Shown piece after piece: positions 1 to 5,332 of a DNA stretch of 5,452 bases. The stretch covers positions 1 to 5,452 of the forward strand of contig CANGCZ010000120.1 of the NCBI GenBank assembly GCA_947452325.1, in the 5' to 3' direction. The position numbers and the translations under genes were made by a program. Below the pieces are notes generated by a model. That model was not told where the DNA came from and did not search any database. It worked only from the letters and a program-made list of their open reading frames with translations. Each line of letters begins with the position of its first letter. Position 1 is the first letter of the stretch. Source of the DNA: Comamonadaceae bacterium. Its GTDB lineage: Bacteria > Pseudomonadota > Gammaproteobacteria > Burkholderiales > Burkholderiaceae_C.

Positions 1-85
1 CACCTTGTGGGCCGATGTGCCCGCCGATTGGTCCTGCCCGGACTGCGGCGTATCCAAGGCCGACTTTGAAATGGTCGAGATCTGA
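1..85 (+). CDS. rubA: Rubredoxin, C-terminal fragment (5' end outside window)
   Basis: Reading from position 2 gives 27 residues, TLWADVPADWSCPDCGVSKA then DFEMVEI, and a TGA stop at 83-85. CPDCG followed by KADFE is the second iron-binding CxxCG loop of rubredoxins, and the preceding L-W-x-D-V-P-x-D-W is the usual sequence leading into it. Rubredoxins are about 55 residues long, so roughly the second half is present; the first CxxCG loop lies upstream of the window. The protein is a small cytoplasmic one-electron carrier that holds iron with four cysteines. Its stop is three bases before the start of a rubredoxin reductase gene, its natural electron donor, so the two are almost certainly co-transcribed and probably translationally coupled. 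The final acceptor (alkane hydroxylase, oxygen or peroxide reductase, or another enzyme) is not visible here. Confidence 0.93.
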   Translation, partial: TLWADVPADWSCPDCGVSKADFEMVEI

Positions 86-88
86 ACC

Positions 89-1234
89 ATGAGCAATGCG
101 CCTGTGCTGGTGCTGGGCAGCGGCCTGGCCGGATGGACCGTCATCAAAGAATTCCGCAAACACGACACGCATACGCCGGTGATGCTGGTAACGTCGGGTT
201 CGGGTGACGCGTATCCGAAACCGGCTTTATCGACGGCGTTCGCGCAAAACAAATTGCCTGCACAGCTGCGCAATTCGGTAGCCAGCGAACAAGCGGTTGC
301 GCTCAACCTCCAATTGCAAGCGCATACACGTGCGACTTCGCTAGATCTGGCTAAGCAGCAGTTGCACACCGACCAAGGTGCATTCGAATACAGCCGCCTG
401 GTGCTGGCGCATGGCGCTGACCCGATTCGCATTCCTTTGCAAGGGGATGCAGCAGACACGGTGATGTCGGTCAACCAATTGCATGACTACCAGTTGCTGC
501 GTGACAAATTGCAAGCCGGTGCGCGTGTGTTGATCATGGGCGCCGGTTTGATCGGCTGTGAGTTCGCCAACGATTTGGGGCGCGCAGGTTTTCATGTGCA
601 AGTCGCTGATCCGGCTTCGCGTGCTTTGTCGGCCTTGTTGCCCGAAGCCGCCAGTTTGCAATTACAGCAAGCGCTTTCGGCTCTGGGCGTGGCTTGGCAT
701 TTCAACGACAGCGTAGCCCGTGTGAATCACCATGGCGGCGCTTTGCAAGCGACGCTGGCATCCGGCCAAACTGTTGACTGCGATCTGGTGCTCAGCGCCA
801 TCGGTTTGCGCCCGCAAACCGCCTGGCTCAAAGACGCCGGACTCTCGTGCGACAAAGGCATTCTGGTCAATCACTTGTTACAAACCAGCGACCCGCATGT
901 GTATGCGCTGGGCGATGTGGCGCAATACGCCTCGGCCGACAACCGCTTGCTGCCTTATGTCATGCCCATCATGACAGCAGCCCGCGCCTTGGGCGCAACA
1001 TTGAGCGGCACGCCCACCAACGTGGTGTTTCCTGTCATGCCGGTCGCCGTGAAATCGCCTGAGTTGCCTTTGCTGCTGGCCTTGCCCGTGCCGGGCTCTG
1101 CCGGTGAATGGCATTCGGCTGAAAAAGATGTTTGGAAATTCATGACAGCCAGCGGTGAATGCCAAGGCTTTGTGTTGGCAGGCAAACAAACCGCACAACG
1201 CGCCAAAGCCTTGCAATGGCTTTCCCCGCAATGA
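89..1234 (+). CDS. rubB: FAD-dependent NADH:rubredoxin reductase
   Basis: This 381-residue flavoprotein should pass electrons from NAD(P)H through FAD to rubredoxin in the cytoplasm. Visible motifs are an N-terminal FAD-binding dinucleotide fold (VLVLGSGLAGW, residues 6-16, GxGxxG), a second Rossmann motif for NAD(P)H (VLIMGAGLIGCEFA, residues 147-160), the LVLSAIGLRP segment (233-242), and the FAD-ribityl motif VYALGDVAQY (271-280). The region after about residue 310 fits the C-terminal rubredoxin-binding domain of AlkT/RubB-type reductases rather than the dimerisation domain of glutathione reductases. No CxxxxC redox disulfide is seen near the N-terminus, which agrees with the rubredoxin reductase branch. 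The length is typical. The ATG at 89 follows the rubredoxin stop directly; upstream there is only a weak purine stretch inside the rubredoxin end, which suggests coupling. The pairing with rubredoxin is the strongest evidence for the substrate; a ferredoxin partner is the less likely alternative. Confidence 0.92.
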   Translation: MSNAPVLVLGSGLAGWTVIKEFRKHDTHTPVMLVTSGSGDAYPKPALSTAFAQNKLPAQLRNSVASEQAVALNLQLQAHTRATSLDLAKQQLHTDQGAFEYSRLVLAHGADPIRIPLQGDAADTVMSVNQLHDYQLLRDKLQAGARVLIMGAGLIGCEFANDLGRAGFHVQVADPASRALSALLPEAASLQLQQALSALGVAWHFNDSVARVNHHGGALQATLASGQTVDCDLVLSAIGLRPQTAWLKDAGLSCDKGILVNHLLQTSDPHVYALGDVAQYASADNRLLPYVMPIMTAARALGATLSGTPTNVVFPVMPVAVKSPELPLLLALPVPGSAGEWHSAEKDVWKFMTASGECQGFVLAGKQTAQRAKALQWLSPQ

Positions 1235-1238
1235 TTGA

Positions 1239-1294
1239 CAAGCTGCGGGGTTTGTCTGCACAGACGCATGCTTAAAACCCCGCATGGCGGCTTG
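1239..1294 (+). repeat. Long imperfect hairpin between rubB and the outer-membrane protein gene
   Basis: Five bases after the rubB stop, TGCGGGGTTT (1244-1253) is matched by its exact inverse complement AAACCCCGCA (1275-1284). The pairing extends outward as CAAGC (1239-1243) with GCTTG (1290-1294), leaving a five-base bulge at 1285-1289. The 21-base loop holds a smaller stem, GTCT/AGAC (1254-1257 with 1262-1265). The 3' arm is not followed by a T run and its T-rich part lies on the inner side, so this is not a standard intrinsic terminator on either strand. It ends nine bases before the GAGG ribosome-binding site of the next gene. It may stabilise the upstream message or tune expression of the downstream gene; that role is inferred. 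Confidence 0.6.
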
Positions 1295-1301
1295 ATCAAG
1301 C
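1290..1301. repeat. 12-bp perfect palindrome GCTTGATCAAGC
   Basis: GCTTGATCAAGC reads the same on both strands. It overlaps the outer 3' arm of the preceding hairpin and sits one base before the GAGG at 1303-1306 that serves the outer-membrane protein gene. It could be a small operator or part of an alternative RNA fold. No known regulator is recognised. Confidence 0.4.
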
Positions 1302-1318
1302 TGAGGCAAAATCAAACC

Positions 1319-1957
1319 ATGAAGACTTTTCTCCCGGCATACCTTCAGTGCGCAGTTCTCTGCTGCCTGATGGCCGCTCTCTCCAGCACTTCTGCATCAG
1401 CGCAGGCGCAACTGTGGGGCGGGCAACCTGAGTTGGGCATTGGATTCGAGCGCGAAACCTCGGCAGATAAGTCATTGGTGACACATTCGGTCACGCTGAT
1501 GCCAGGCTTGAGCTTCAAAAACGGTGCGGTCAATCGCATCGAGTTGCTGATAAACACAGAACGAGACACTGACAGCAGCAGTGGCACTGACACTTACAGC
1601 AATGTGCATGGTTTGGCCATACGGGCGCGCAAAGACGTCGCGCTGGCTGAGCACTTGGGCATGTATTTCCACGGTCTGCTGGGTCGCAGCCAAAGTGACA
1701 GCAGCAGATTCTGGTACGGCTATTCAGATGCAGCGCTCTTGGTTGAATACGGCTTTTTCGACTTTATGTGGGGCGTGCGCATTCAACGCGCGCTCGACGA
1801 AACCACTGACCAAGGCTTTAACAAACTGCGCCTAGGCCCCGGTTTTAATTTGACTGACAAGCACCGCATAGAAGTCAACTGGGTGCGTTCTTGGCAGGCC
1901 GAAAGCCACGCCTTGGACAGTGACTCGGTCGTGCTGGAATACACCTTTAAGTTTTGA
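1319..1957 (+). CDS. Putative outer-membrane beta-barrel protein of unknown function
   Basis: This gene encodes 212 residues. I start it at the ATG at 1319 because it opens directly into a signal peptide (basic MK start, hydrophobic core around residues 9-21, then STSASA) with likely signal peptidase I cleavage after A28 (ASA|QAQ). A GAGG lies at 1303-1306, about 12 bases upstream. An upstream in-frame TTG at 1235 would add 28 residues over the hairpin and bury the signal peptide, so it is rejected. The mature part of about 184 residues alternates polar and hydrophobic or aromatic residues and has polar turns (TDSSSGTDT at 85-93, SQSDSS at 124-129). It ends VVLEYTFKF: a terminal phenylalanine after alternating hydrophobic positions is the usual signal for BAM-dependent barrels. 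About eight strands would fit this length. I do not recognise a named family. It lies between rubB and maeB in the same direction, without an obvious functional link to either. Confidence 0.78.
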   Translation: MKTFLPAYLQCAVLCCLMAALSSTSASAQAQLWGGQPELGIGFERETSADKSLVTHSVTLMPGLSFKNGAVNRIELLINTERDTDSSSGTDTYSNVHGLAIRARKDVALAEHLGMYFHGLLGRSQSDSSRFWYGYSDAALLVEYGFFDFMWGVRIQRALDETTDQGFNKLRLGPGFNLTDKHRIEVNWVRSWQAESHALDSDSVVLEYTFKF

Positions 1958-1981
1958 TCTGCCTTCTACTGAAAGACACGC

Positions 1982-4303
1982 ATGAGTGACCCCAAGCCGA
2001 CAGCGGCCGACCACACCAGCCCGCAAGCGCGCGCCCAATTACGCAAAGCCGCGCTCGAATACCACGAGTTCCCGACCCCGGGCAAAGTCGCCATACAAGC
2101 CACCAAACAACTGGTCAACCAGCATGATTTGTCGCTGGCGTATTCGCCCGGCGTGGCCGCACCTTGCGAGGAAATCGTCAAAGACCCGAACAACGCTTAC
2201 AAGTACACCAGCCGTGGCAATTTGGTTGCCGTCATCACCAATGGCACGGCGGTACTGGGACTGGGCGACATCGGTCCGCTGGCGGCCAAGCCGGTGATGG
2301 AAGGCAAAGGCGTGTTGTTCAAAAAATTCGCCGGTATCGATGTGTTCGACATTGAGATCAACGAAAAAGACCCGGACAAACTGGTCGACATCATTGCTTC
2401 GCTGGAGCCGACCTTCGGCGGCATCAATCTGGAAGACATCAAAGCGCCGGATTGTTTTTATGTCGAGCGCCAGTTGCGCAAACGCATGAAGATCCCGGTG
2501 TTCCATGACGATCAGCACGGCACGGCCATCGTGGTCGGTGCGGCTATTTTGAACGGCTTGAAAGTCGTCGGCAAAGACATCGCCAAAGTCAAACTGGTGG
2601 CTTCAGGCGCCGGTGCGGCAGCACTCGCCTGTCTGGGTATGCTGGTGAAGTTGGGCATGCCGCGCCAGAATATCTGGGTCACCGACCTGGCGGGGGTGGT
2701 GTACGAAGGCCGCACCGAGTTGATGGACGAAGACAAAATCGAGTTTGTGCAAAAAACCTCGGCCCGCACTCTGGCTGAAGTGATTGCCGACGCCGATGTA
2801 TTCCTGGGATTGTCGGCGGGCGGCGTACTCAAACCAGAGATGGTCAAAGTCATGGCGGCGCGCCCGCTGATTTTGGCGCTGGCCAACCCGACGCCGGAAA
2901 TACTGCCTGAAGAAGTGTTGAAAGTGCGGGACGACGCCATCATGGCTACCGGTCGCACCGACTACCCTAACCAAGTCAACAATGTTTTGTGCTTTCCTTA
3001 CATTTTTCGTGGCGCGCTGGATGCAGGTGCCTCCACCATCACGCCGGAAATGGAAGTGGCGGCGGTGCACGCGATTGCCGAACTCGCTCAAGCCGAACAA
3101 AGCGAAGTTGTCGCCGCAGCCTATGCGGGCGAAAACCTGGCTTTCGGGCCTGAATACCTGATTCCCAAACCGTTTGACCCGCGACTGATGATGAAAATCG
3201 CACCGGCTGTGGTGCAAGCGGCGATTGTCAGCGGCGTGGCGCAGCGTCCTATCACCGACATGGACGCGTACCGCGAGAAACTGCAATCCCTGGTTTATGC
3301 ATCGGGTGCAGCCATGAAACCGGTGTTCAGCGCGGCCAAACGCGGGGCCAAAAAACGCATTTGCTTTGCCGAAGGCGAAGACGAGCGCGTGCTGCGCGCA
3401 GCGCAAATCGTGCTCGATGAAGGGCTGGCCAAGCCTGTCTTGATCGGTCGCCCGTCGGTTATCAGCCAACGAATCGAGCGATTTGGTTTGCGCATGACCC
3501 AAGGCGTGGATTACCAAGTGGTCAATGTGGAAGACGACCACCGTTACCGGGATTTCTGGCAAAGCTATCACCGCATGACCGAGCGCAAAGGCGTGACGCA
3601 ACAATTGGCCAAGATAGACATGCGTCGCCGCCTGACCCTGATCGGTTGCATGATGGTGCACAAAGGCGAGGCCGACGGCTTGATCTGCGGCACATGGTCT
3701 ACCCCCGATTCGCATTTGCAATATGTCGATCAAGTCATTGGTTTGCGCCCCGGCGTCAGCACCTATGCCTGCATGAACGCATTGTTGCTGCCGGAACGCC
3801 AATTGTTTTTGGTCGATACCCACATCAATTACGACCCCAGCGCCGAGCAACTGGCTGAAATCACCGTCATGGCGGCAGAAGAGATGAAGCGCTTTGGCGT
3901 CGAGCCCAAAGCGGCGCTGTTGTCGCACTCCAATTTCGGCAGCAGCAACCATCCGACCGCCTTGAAAATGCGCCGCACCCTGGCGCTGGTACAACAGCGG
4001 GCGCCATGGCTGGAAATTGACGGGGAAATGCATGCCGATGTCGCCATAGACAGCGTTGCGCGCCAAGCCTTGATGCCCAACAGCACGCTGCATTCCGATG
4101 CCAATCTGCTGGTTTTGCCGAACCTGGATGCAGCCAACATCACTTACAACCTGCTGAAAACAGCTGCCGGCGGCAATATCGCCATTGGCCCCGTGCTGCT
4201 GGGCGCGGCCAAGCAGGTGCAAATCCTGACGGCCAGTACCACGGTGCGCCGCATCGTCAACATGACCGCCATCGCAGTGGCCGATATAAACGCGGTCAGA
4301 TAA
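1982..4303 (+). CDS. maeB: NADP-dependent malic enzyme with C-terminal phosphotransacetylase-like domain
   Basis: This 773-residue protein is the large hybrid malic enzyme: L-malate + NADP+ gives pyruvate + CO2 + NADPH, in the cytoplasm, supplying NADPH and pyruvate during growth on organic acids. The malic N-terminal domain spans about residues 22-160: HEFPTPGK (28-35), the catalytic-tyrosine motif SLAYSPGVAAPC (Y54), GLGDIGPLAAKPVMEGKG with the likely catalytic lysine K109, and metal-ligand segment NLEDI (149-153). FHDDQHGTA (174-182) supplies a further metal aspartate. The NAD(P)-binding domain follows with the GAGAAALACLG loop (209-219). From about residue 445 (PVFSAAKRGAKKRICFAEGEDERV) to the end lies a PTA_PTB domain, which in MaeB enzymes is regulatory (acetyl-CoA sensing) rather than catalytic. 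Length is close to E. coli MaeB (759). All key residues are present and the frame is intact. The ATG is 24 bases after the preceding stop, with a weak GAAAG six bases upstream. NADP preference is inferred from family membership. Confidence 0.96.
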   Translation: MSDPKPTAADHTSPQARAQLRKAALEYHEFPTPGKVAIQATKQLVNQHDLSLAYSPGVAAPCEEIVKDPNNAYKYTSRGNLVAVITNGTAVLGLGDIGPLAAKPVMEGKGVLFKKFAGIDVFDIEINEKDPDKLVDIIASLEPTFGGINLEDIKAPDCFYVERQLRKRMKIPVFHDDQHGTAIVVGAAILNGLKVVGKDIAKVKLVASGAGAAALACLGMLVKLGMPRQNIWVTDLAGVVYEGRTELMDEDKIEFVQKTSARTLAEVIADADVFLGLSAGGVLKPEMVKVMAARPLILALANPTPEILPEEVLKVRDDAIMATGRTDYPNQVNNVLCFPYIFRGALDAGASTITPEMEVAAVHAIAELAQAEQSEVVAAAYAGENLAFGPEYLIPKPFDPRLMMKIAPAVVQAAIVSGVAQRPITDMDAYREKLQSLVYASGAAMKPVFSAAKRGAKKRICFAEGEDERVLRAAQIVLDEGLAKPVLIGRPSVISQRIERFGLRMTQGVDYQVVNVEDDHRYRDFWQSYHRMTERKGVTQQLAKIDMRRRLTLIGCMMVHKGEADGLICGTWSTPDSHLQYVDQVIGLRPGVSTYACMNALLLPERQLFLVDTHINYDPSAEQLAEITVMAAEEMKRFGVEPKAALLSHSNFGSSNHPTALKMRRTLALVQQRAPWLEIDGEMHADVAIDSVARQALMPNSTLHSDANLLVLPNLDAANITYNLLKTAAGGNIAIGPVLLGAAKQVQILTASTTVRRIVNMTAIAVADINAVR
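4262..4290 (+). promoter_or_regulatory. Possible weak sigma70-like promoter inside the 3' end of maeB
   Basis: ATGACC (4262-4267, four of six matches to TTGACA) and TATAAA (4285-4290, five of six matches to TATAAT) are separated by 17 bases. Transcription would begin near 4297 and would place the inverted repeat at 4318-4337 early in the leader. The sequence is also coding, so chance resemblance is quite possible; the promoter at 4380-4408 is preferred. Confidence 0.22.
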
Positions 4304-4317
4304 GGCATAGATTGAAT

Positions 4318-4337
4318 GTTAGTGTTTACACACTGAC
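4318..4337. repeat. 20-base inverted repeat just after maeB
   Basis: GTTAGTGT (4318-4325) pairs with ACACTGAC (4330-4337) around a TTAC loop: seven Watson-Crick pairs and one G-U. It begins 15 bases after the maeB stop. There is no T run after it, so it is at best a 3'-end stabilising hairpin or a weak terminator. The 8-4-8 symmetry would also suit a protein operator; its centre lies about 50 bases upstream of the likely -35 box of the barstar-family gene. Confidence 0.5.
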
Positions 4338-4379
4338 CGACTTAGTCCCTGTTGCTGTCACTGTTGCATCTGTCGTTCC

Positions 4380-4408
4380 TTGCAAATTTAGCGTGTTTGC
4401 AGGATAAT
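4380..4408 (+). promoter_or_regulatory. Likely sigma70 promoter of the barstar-family gene
   Basis: TTGCAA (4380-4385, four of six matches to the -35 consensus) and GATAAT (4403-4408, five of six matches to the -10 consensus) are separated by exactly 17 bases in a locally AT-richer stretch. Predicted transcription start is about 4414-4415, giving a leader of roughly 120 bases before the ATG at 4538. There is no extended -10 TG. This is a sequence match only. Confidence 0.5.
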
Positions 4409-4424
4409 CATCGAATCGAATTTT

Positions 4425-4438
4425 TCGGGTTAACCCGA
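4425..4438. promoter_or_regulatory. 14-bp perfect palindrome, candidate operator
   Basis: TCGGGTTAACCCGA is identical on both strands. It lies about 10-24 bases downstream of the predicted transcription start, a common place for a repressor site. As RNA it could only form a short hairpin (TCGGG/CCCGA with a TTAA loop), without a T run. The regulator, if any, is not identified. Confidence 0.4.
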
Positions 4439-4456
4439 GTTCGGAAACCGGATGCT

Positions 4457-4471
4457 GCACTTTGGCAGTGC
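4457..4471 (+). repeat. Small leader hairpin GCACT/AGTGC
   Basis: GCACT (4457-4461) and AGTGC (4467-4471) are exact inverse complements around a TTGGC loop, inside the predicted leader of the barstar-family gene. The stem is only five pairs, plus a possible U-G, so it is weak alone and is listed because it belongs to a cluster of symmetrical elements in this leader. Confidence 0.25.
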
Positions 4472-4483
4472 GTTACAGACAAC

Positions 4484-4492
4484 TTATCCACA
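4484..4492 (+). promoter_or_regulatory. Consensus DnaA box TTATCCACA
   Basis: TTATCCACA is an exact match to the high-affinity DnaA box. It lies in the leader of the barstar-family gene, 45 bases before the ATG. I saw no second close copy in the surrounding spacer and no AT-rich unwinding region, so it is not an origin. If functional it would be a regulatory or DnaA-titrating site; a single nine-base match can also arise by chance. Confidence 0.4.
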
Positions 4493-4528
4493 GTTGACGT
4501 TCGCCCGGGTTCTGCGCTCGAACATTGC

Positions 4529-4532
4529 AGGA
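4529..4532 (+). promoter_or_regulatory. Ribosome-binding site AGGA that fixes the barstar-family start
   Basis: AGGA ends five bases before the ATG at 4538, good Shine-Dalgarno spacing. It supports this ATG over the in-frame TTG at 4352, which would lie upstream of the predicted promoter, and over the ATG at 4550, which has no comparable site. Confidence 0.7.
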
Positions 4533-4537
4533 ATAAC

Positions 4538-5107
4538 ATGGCGACGGACATGCCTCTTCGTACAGTCAAAACAAATATTGTTCAATCCATACGTGCTTTT
4601 CGCGTGGTGGACTTGCAGACGGCTGCTGCGCAACTGGGTTACCACTTCCTGTATGCCAATCTGGCAAACGCCCAAAGCAAGCAGGATATTTTGGACCTGA
4701 CGGCACAACAGTTTACTTTTCCACCACAAGCTGGCAAAAACTTTGACACTTTGTTTGACAGCATGAGCGATGCTTTGTACAAATCCGGTCAACAGCCTGG
4801 TTTTATTCTGGTGCTCGAACACATTCCTGCCCACGCCAAGTTCGACAAAGAAGCGCGGGAACAATTGCTGGACGTGTTCCGCGAAGCCGCCGAGTTCTGG
4901 GGCGAGCGCAAAGTCTCATTCCGCTGCTTTTATTCATTCTCGGTGGCACGTGCGGCTGCCGCAGAGCGCGCTGACGGCATCGAGGCGACAGGCATAGAAC
5001 TGGGTGATGGCGAAAAAATGCCTACCGACAAACTGGTCGATGTGTCTCCGCTGGCTTTGCGCATGAGCAGTCCTTTCAATGCGGGTTACTGGTTGACAGC
5101 GGCCTGA
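4538..5107 (+). CDS. Barstar-family (barnase inhibitor-like) protein with C-terminal extension
   Basis: From the ATG at 4538 the protein has 189 residues. Residues about 45-135 align by eye with barstar: SKQDILDLTAQQFTFPPQAGKNFDTLFDSMSDAL matches the barstar helix and loop containing YYGENLDALWDCLTG, and ILVLEHIP followed by LLDVFREA matches YPLVLEWRQF and VLQVFREA. D70, D74 and E116 correspond to barstar D35, D39 and E76, the acidic residues that fill the barnase active site. Barstar W38 is replaced by phenylalanine (F73). Barstar itself is about 90 residues; here there are an extra N-terminal segment of about 40 residues (IVQSIRAFRVVDLQ..., YHFLYANL) and a C-terminal tail of about 55 residues without recognisable motifs. 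No signal peptide is seen, so it should be cytoplasmic. Barstar proteins inhibit guanyl-specific RNases of the barnase type, but no such gene lies beside it here. It has its own promoter candidate and terminator, so it appears monocistronic. An immunity or antitoxin role is inferred. Confidence 0.82.
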   Translation: MATDMPLRTVKTNIVQSIRAFRVVDLQTAAAQLGYHFLYANLANAQSKQDILDLTAQQFTFPPQAGKNFDTLFDSMSDALYKSGQQPGFILVLEHIPAHAKFDKEAREQLLDVFREAAEFWGERKVSFRCFYSFSVARAAAAERADGIEATGIELGDGEKMPTDKLVDVSPLALRMSSPFNAGYWLTAA

Positions 5108-5130
5108 TTTTTTAAAAACCGCTTGTTTTC

Positions 5131-5160
5131 AAAGCCCCGCTTTTGCGGGGTTTTGTATTT
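5131..5160 (+). terminator. Intrinsic terminator after the barstar-family gene
   Basis: AAAGCCCCGC (5131-5140), loop TTTT, then GCGGGGTTTT (5145-5154) form a ten-pair stem with one G-U, followed by GTATTT. It starts 24 bases after the stop codon. On the opposite strand the same stem ends in CTTTG with a shorter T run, so it could also act weakly on readthrough from the convergent mnmA gene. Confidence 0.88.
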
Positions 5161-5332
5161 GTGCTTGCCGGTTGGCTATCGTGCGGTTCATTGAAGACAC
5201 GCTTTGGCCGACGCGAACGTTGCCGCGCAGCGGCGGTGAGCGGCGACCGAACCGGCATGGCGCGAACACCTTGCTCAAGGACGTGAACGCATGGCATGAA
5301 CACTTCACATGAGGGCGGCAAAACGTGCCGTA
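5161..5332. other. Non-coding spacer between convergent genes
   Basis: This 172-base stretch lies between the terminator and the mnmA stop. It has no convincing gene in any frame. It contains a GCCGC/GCGGC stem with a GCA loop (5222-5226 with 5230-5234) and a wider inverted pair, TGCCGGTT (5166-5173) with AACCGGCA (5250-5257). The motif GAAC recurs several times (around 5214, 5264, 5285 and 5298). No clear terminator with a T run is seen for mnmA on the - strand within it. Confidence 0.5.

Noticed and set aside
1235..1240. Perfect -35 box TTGACA just after the rubB stop
   Set aside because: No acceptable -10 hexamer lies 16-18 bases downstream, so it is probably not a promoter by itself.
1235..1318. 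Upstream TTG start for the outer-membrane protein gene
   Set aside because: It would translate the hairpin region and place 28 residues before a clean signal peptide that begins with its own ATG.
2603..4222. A 539-codon open frame antisense to maeB
   Set aside because: It lies wholly inside a clearly identified malic enzyme gene. Its translation is rich in His, Arg and Gln and shows no recognisable motif, as expected for the reverse frame of a GC-rich coding sequence.
4484..4492. Replication origin at the DnaA box
   Set aside because: Only one box is seen, with no AT-rich unwinding element and no dnaA, dnaN or parAB genes nearby.
4494..4499. TTGACG as a -35 box near the barstar-family start
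   Set aside because: The hexamer at the right distance (CTCGAA) is a poor -10 box, and the start would leave almost no leader before the ribosome-binding site.
4352..4537. N-terminal extension of the barstar-family protein from the TTG at 4352
   Set aside because: The extra 62 residues show no family similarity, the TTG has no ribosome-binding site and lies upstream of the best promoter, while the ATG at 4538 has a well-spaced AGGA.
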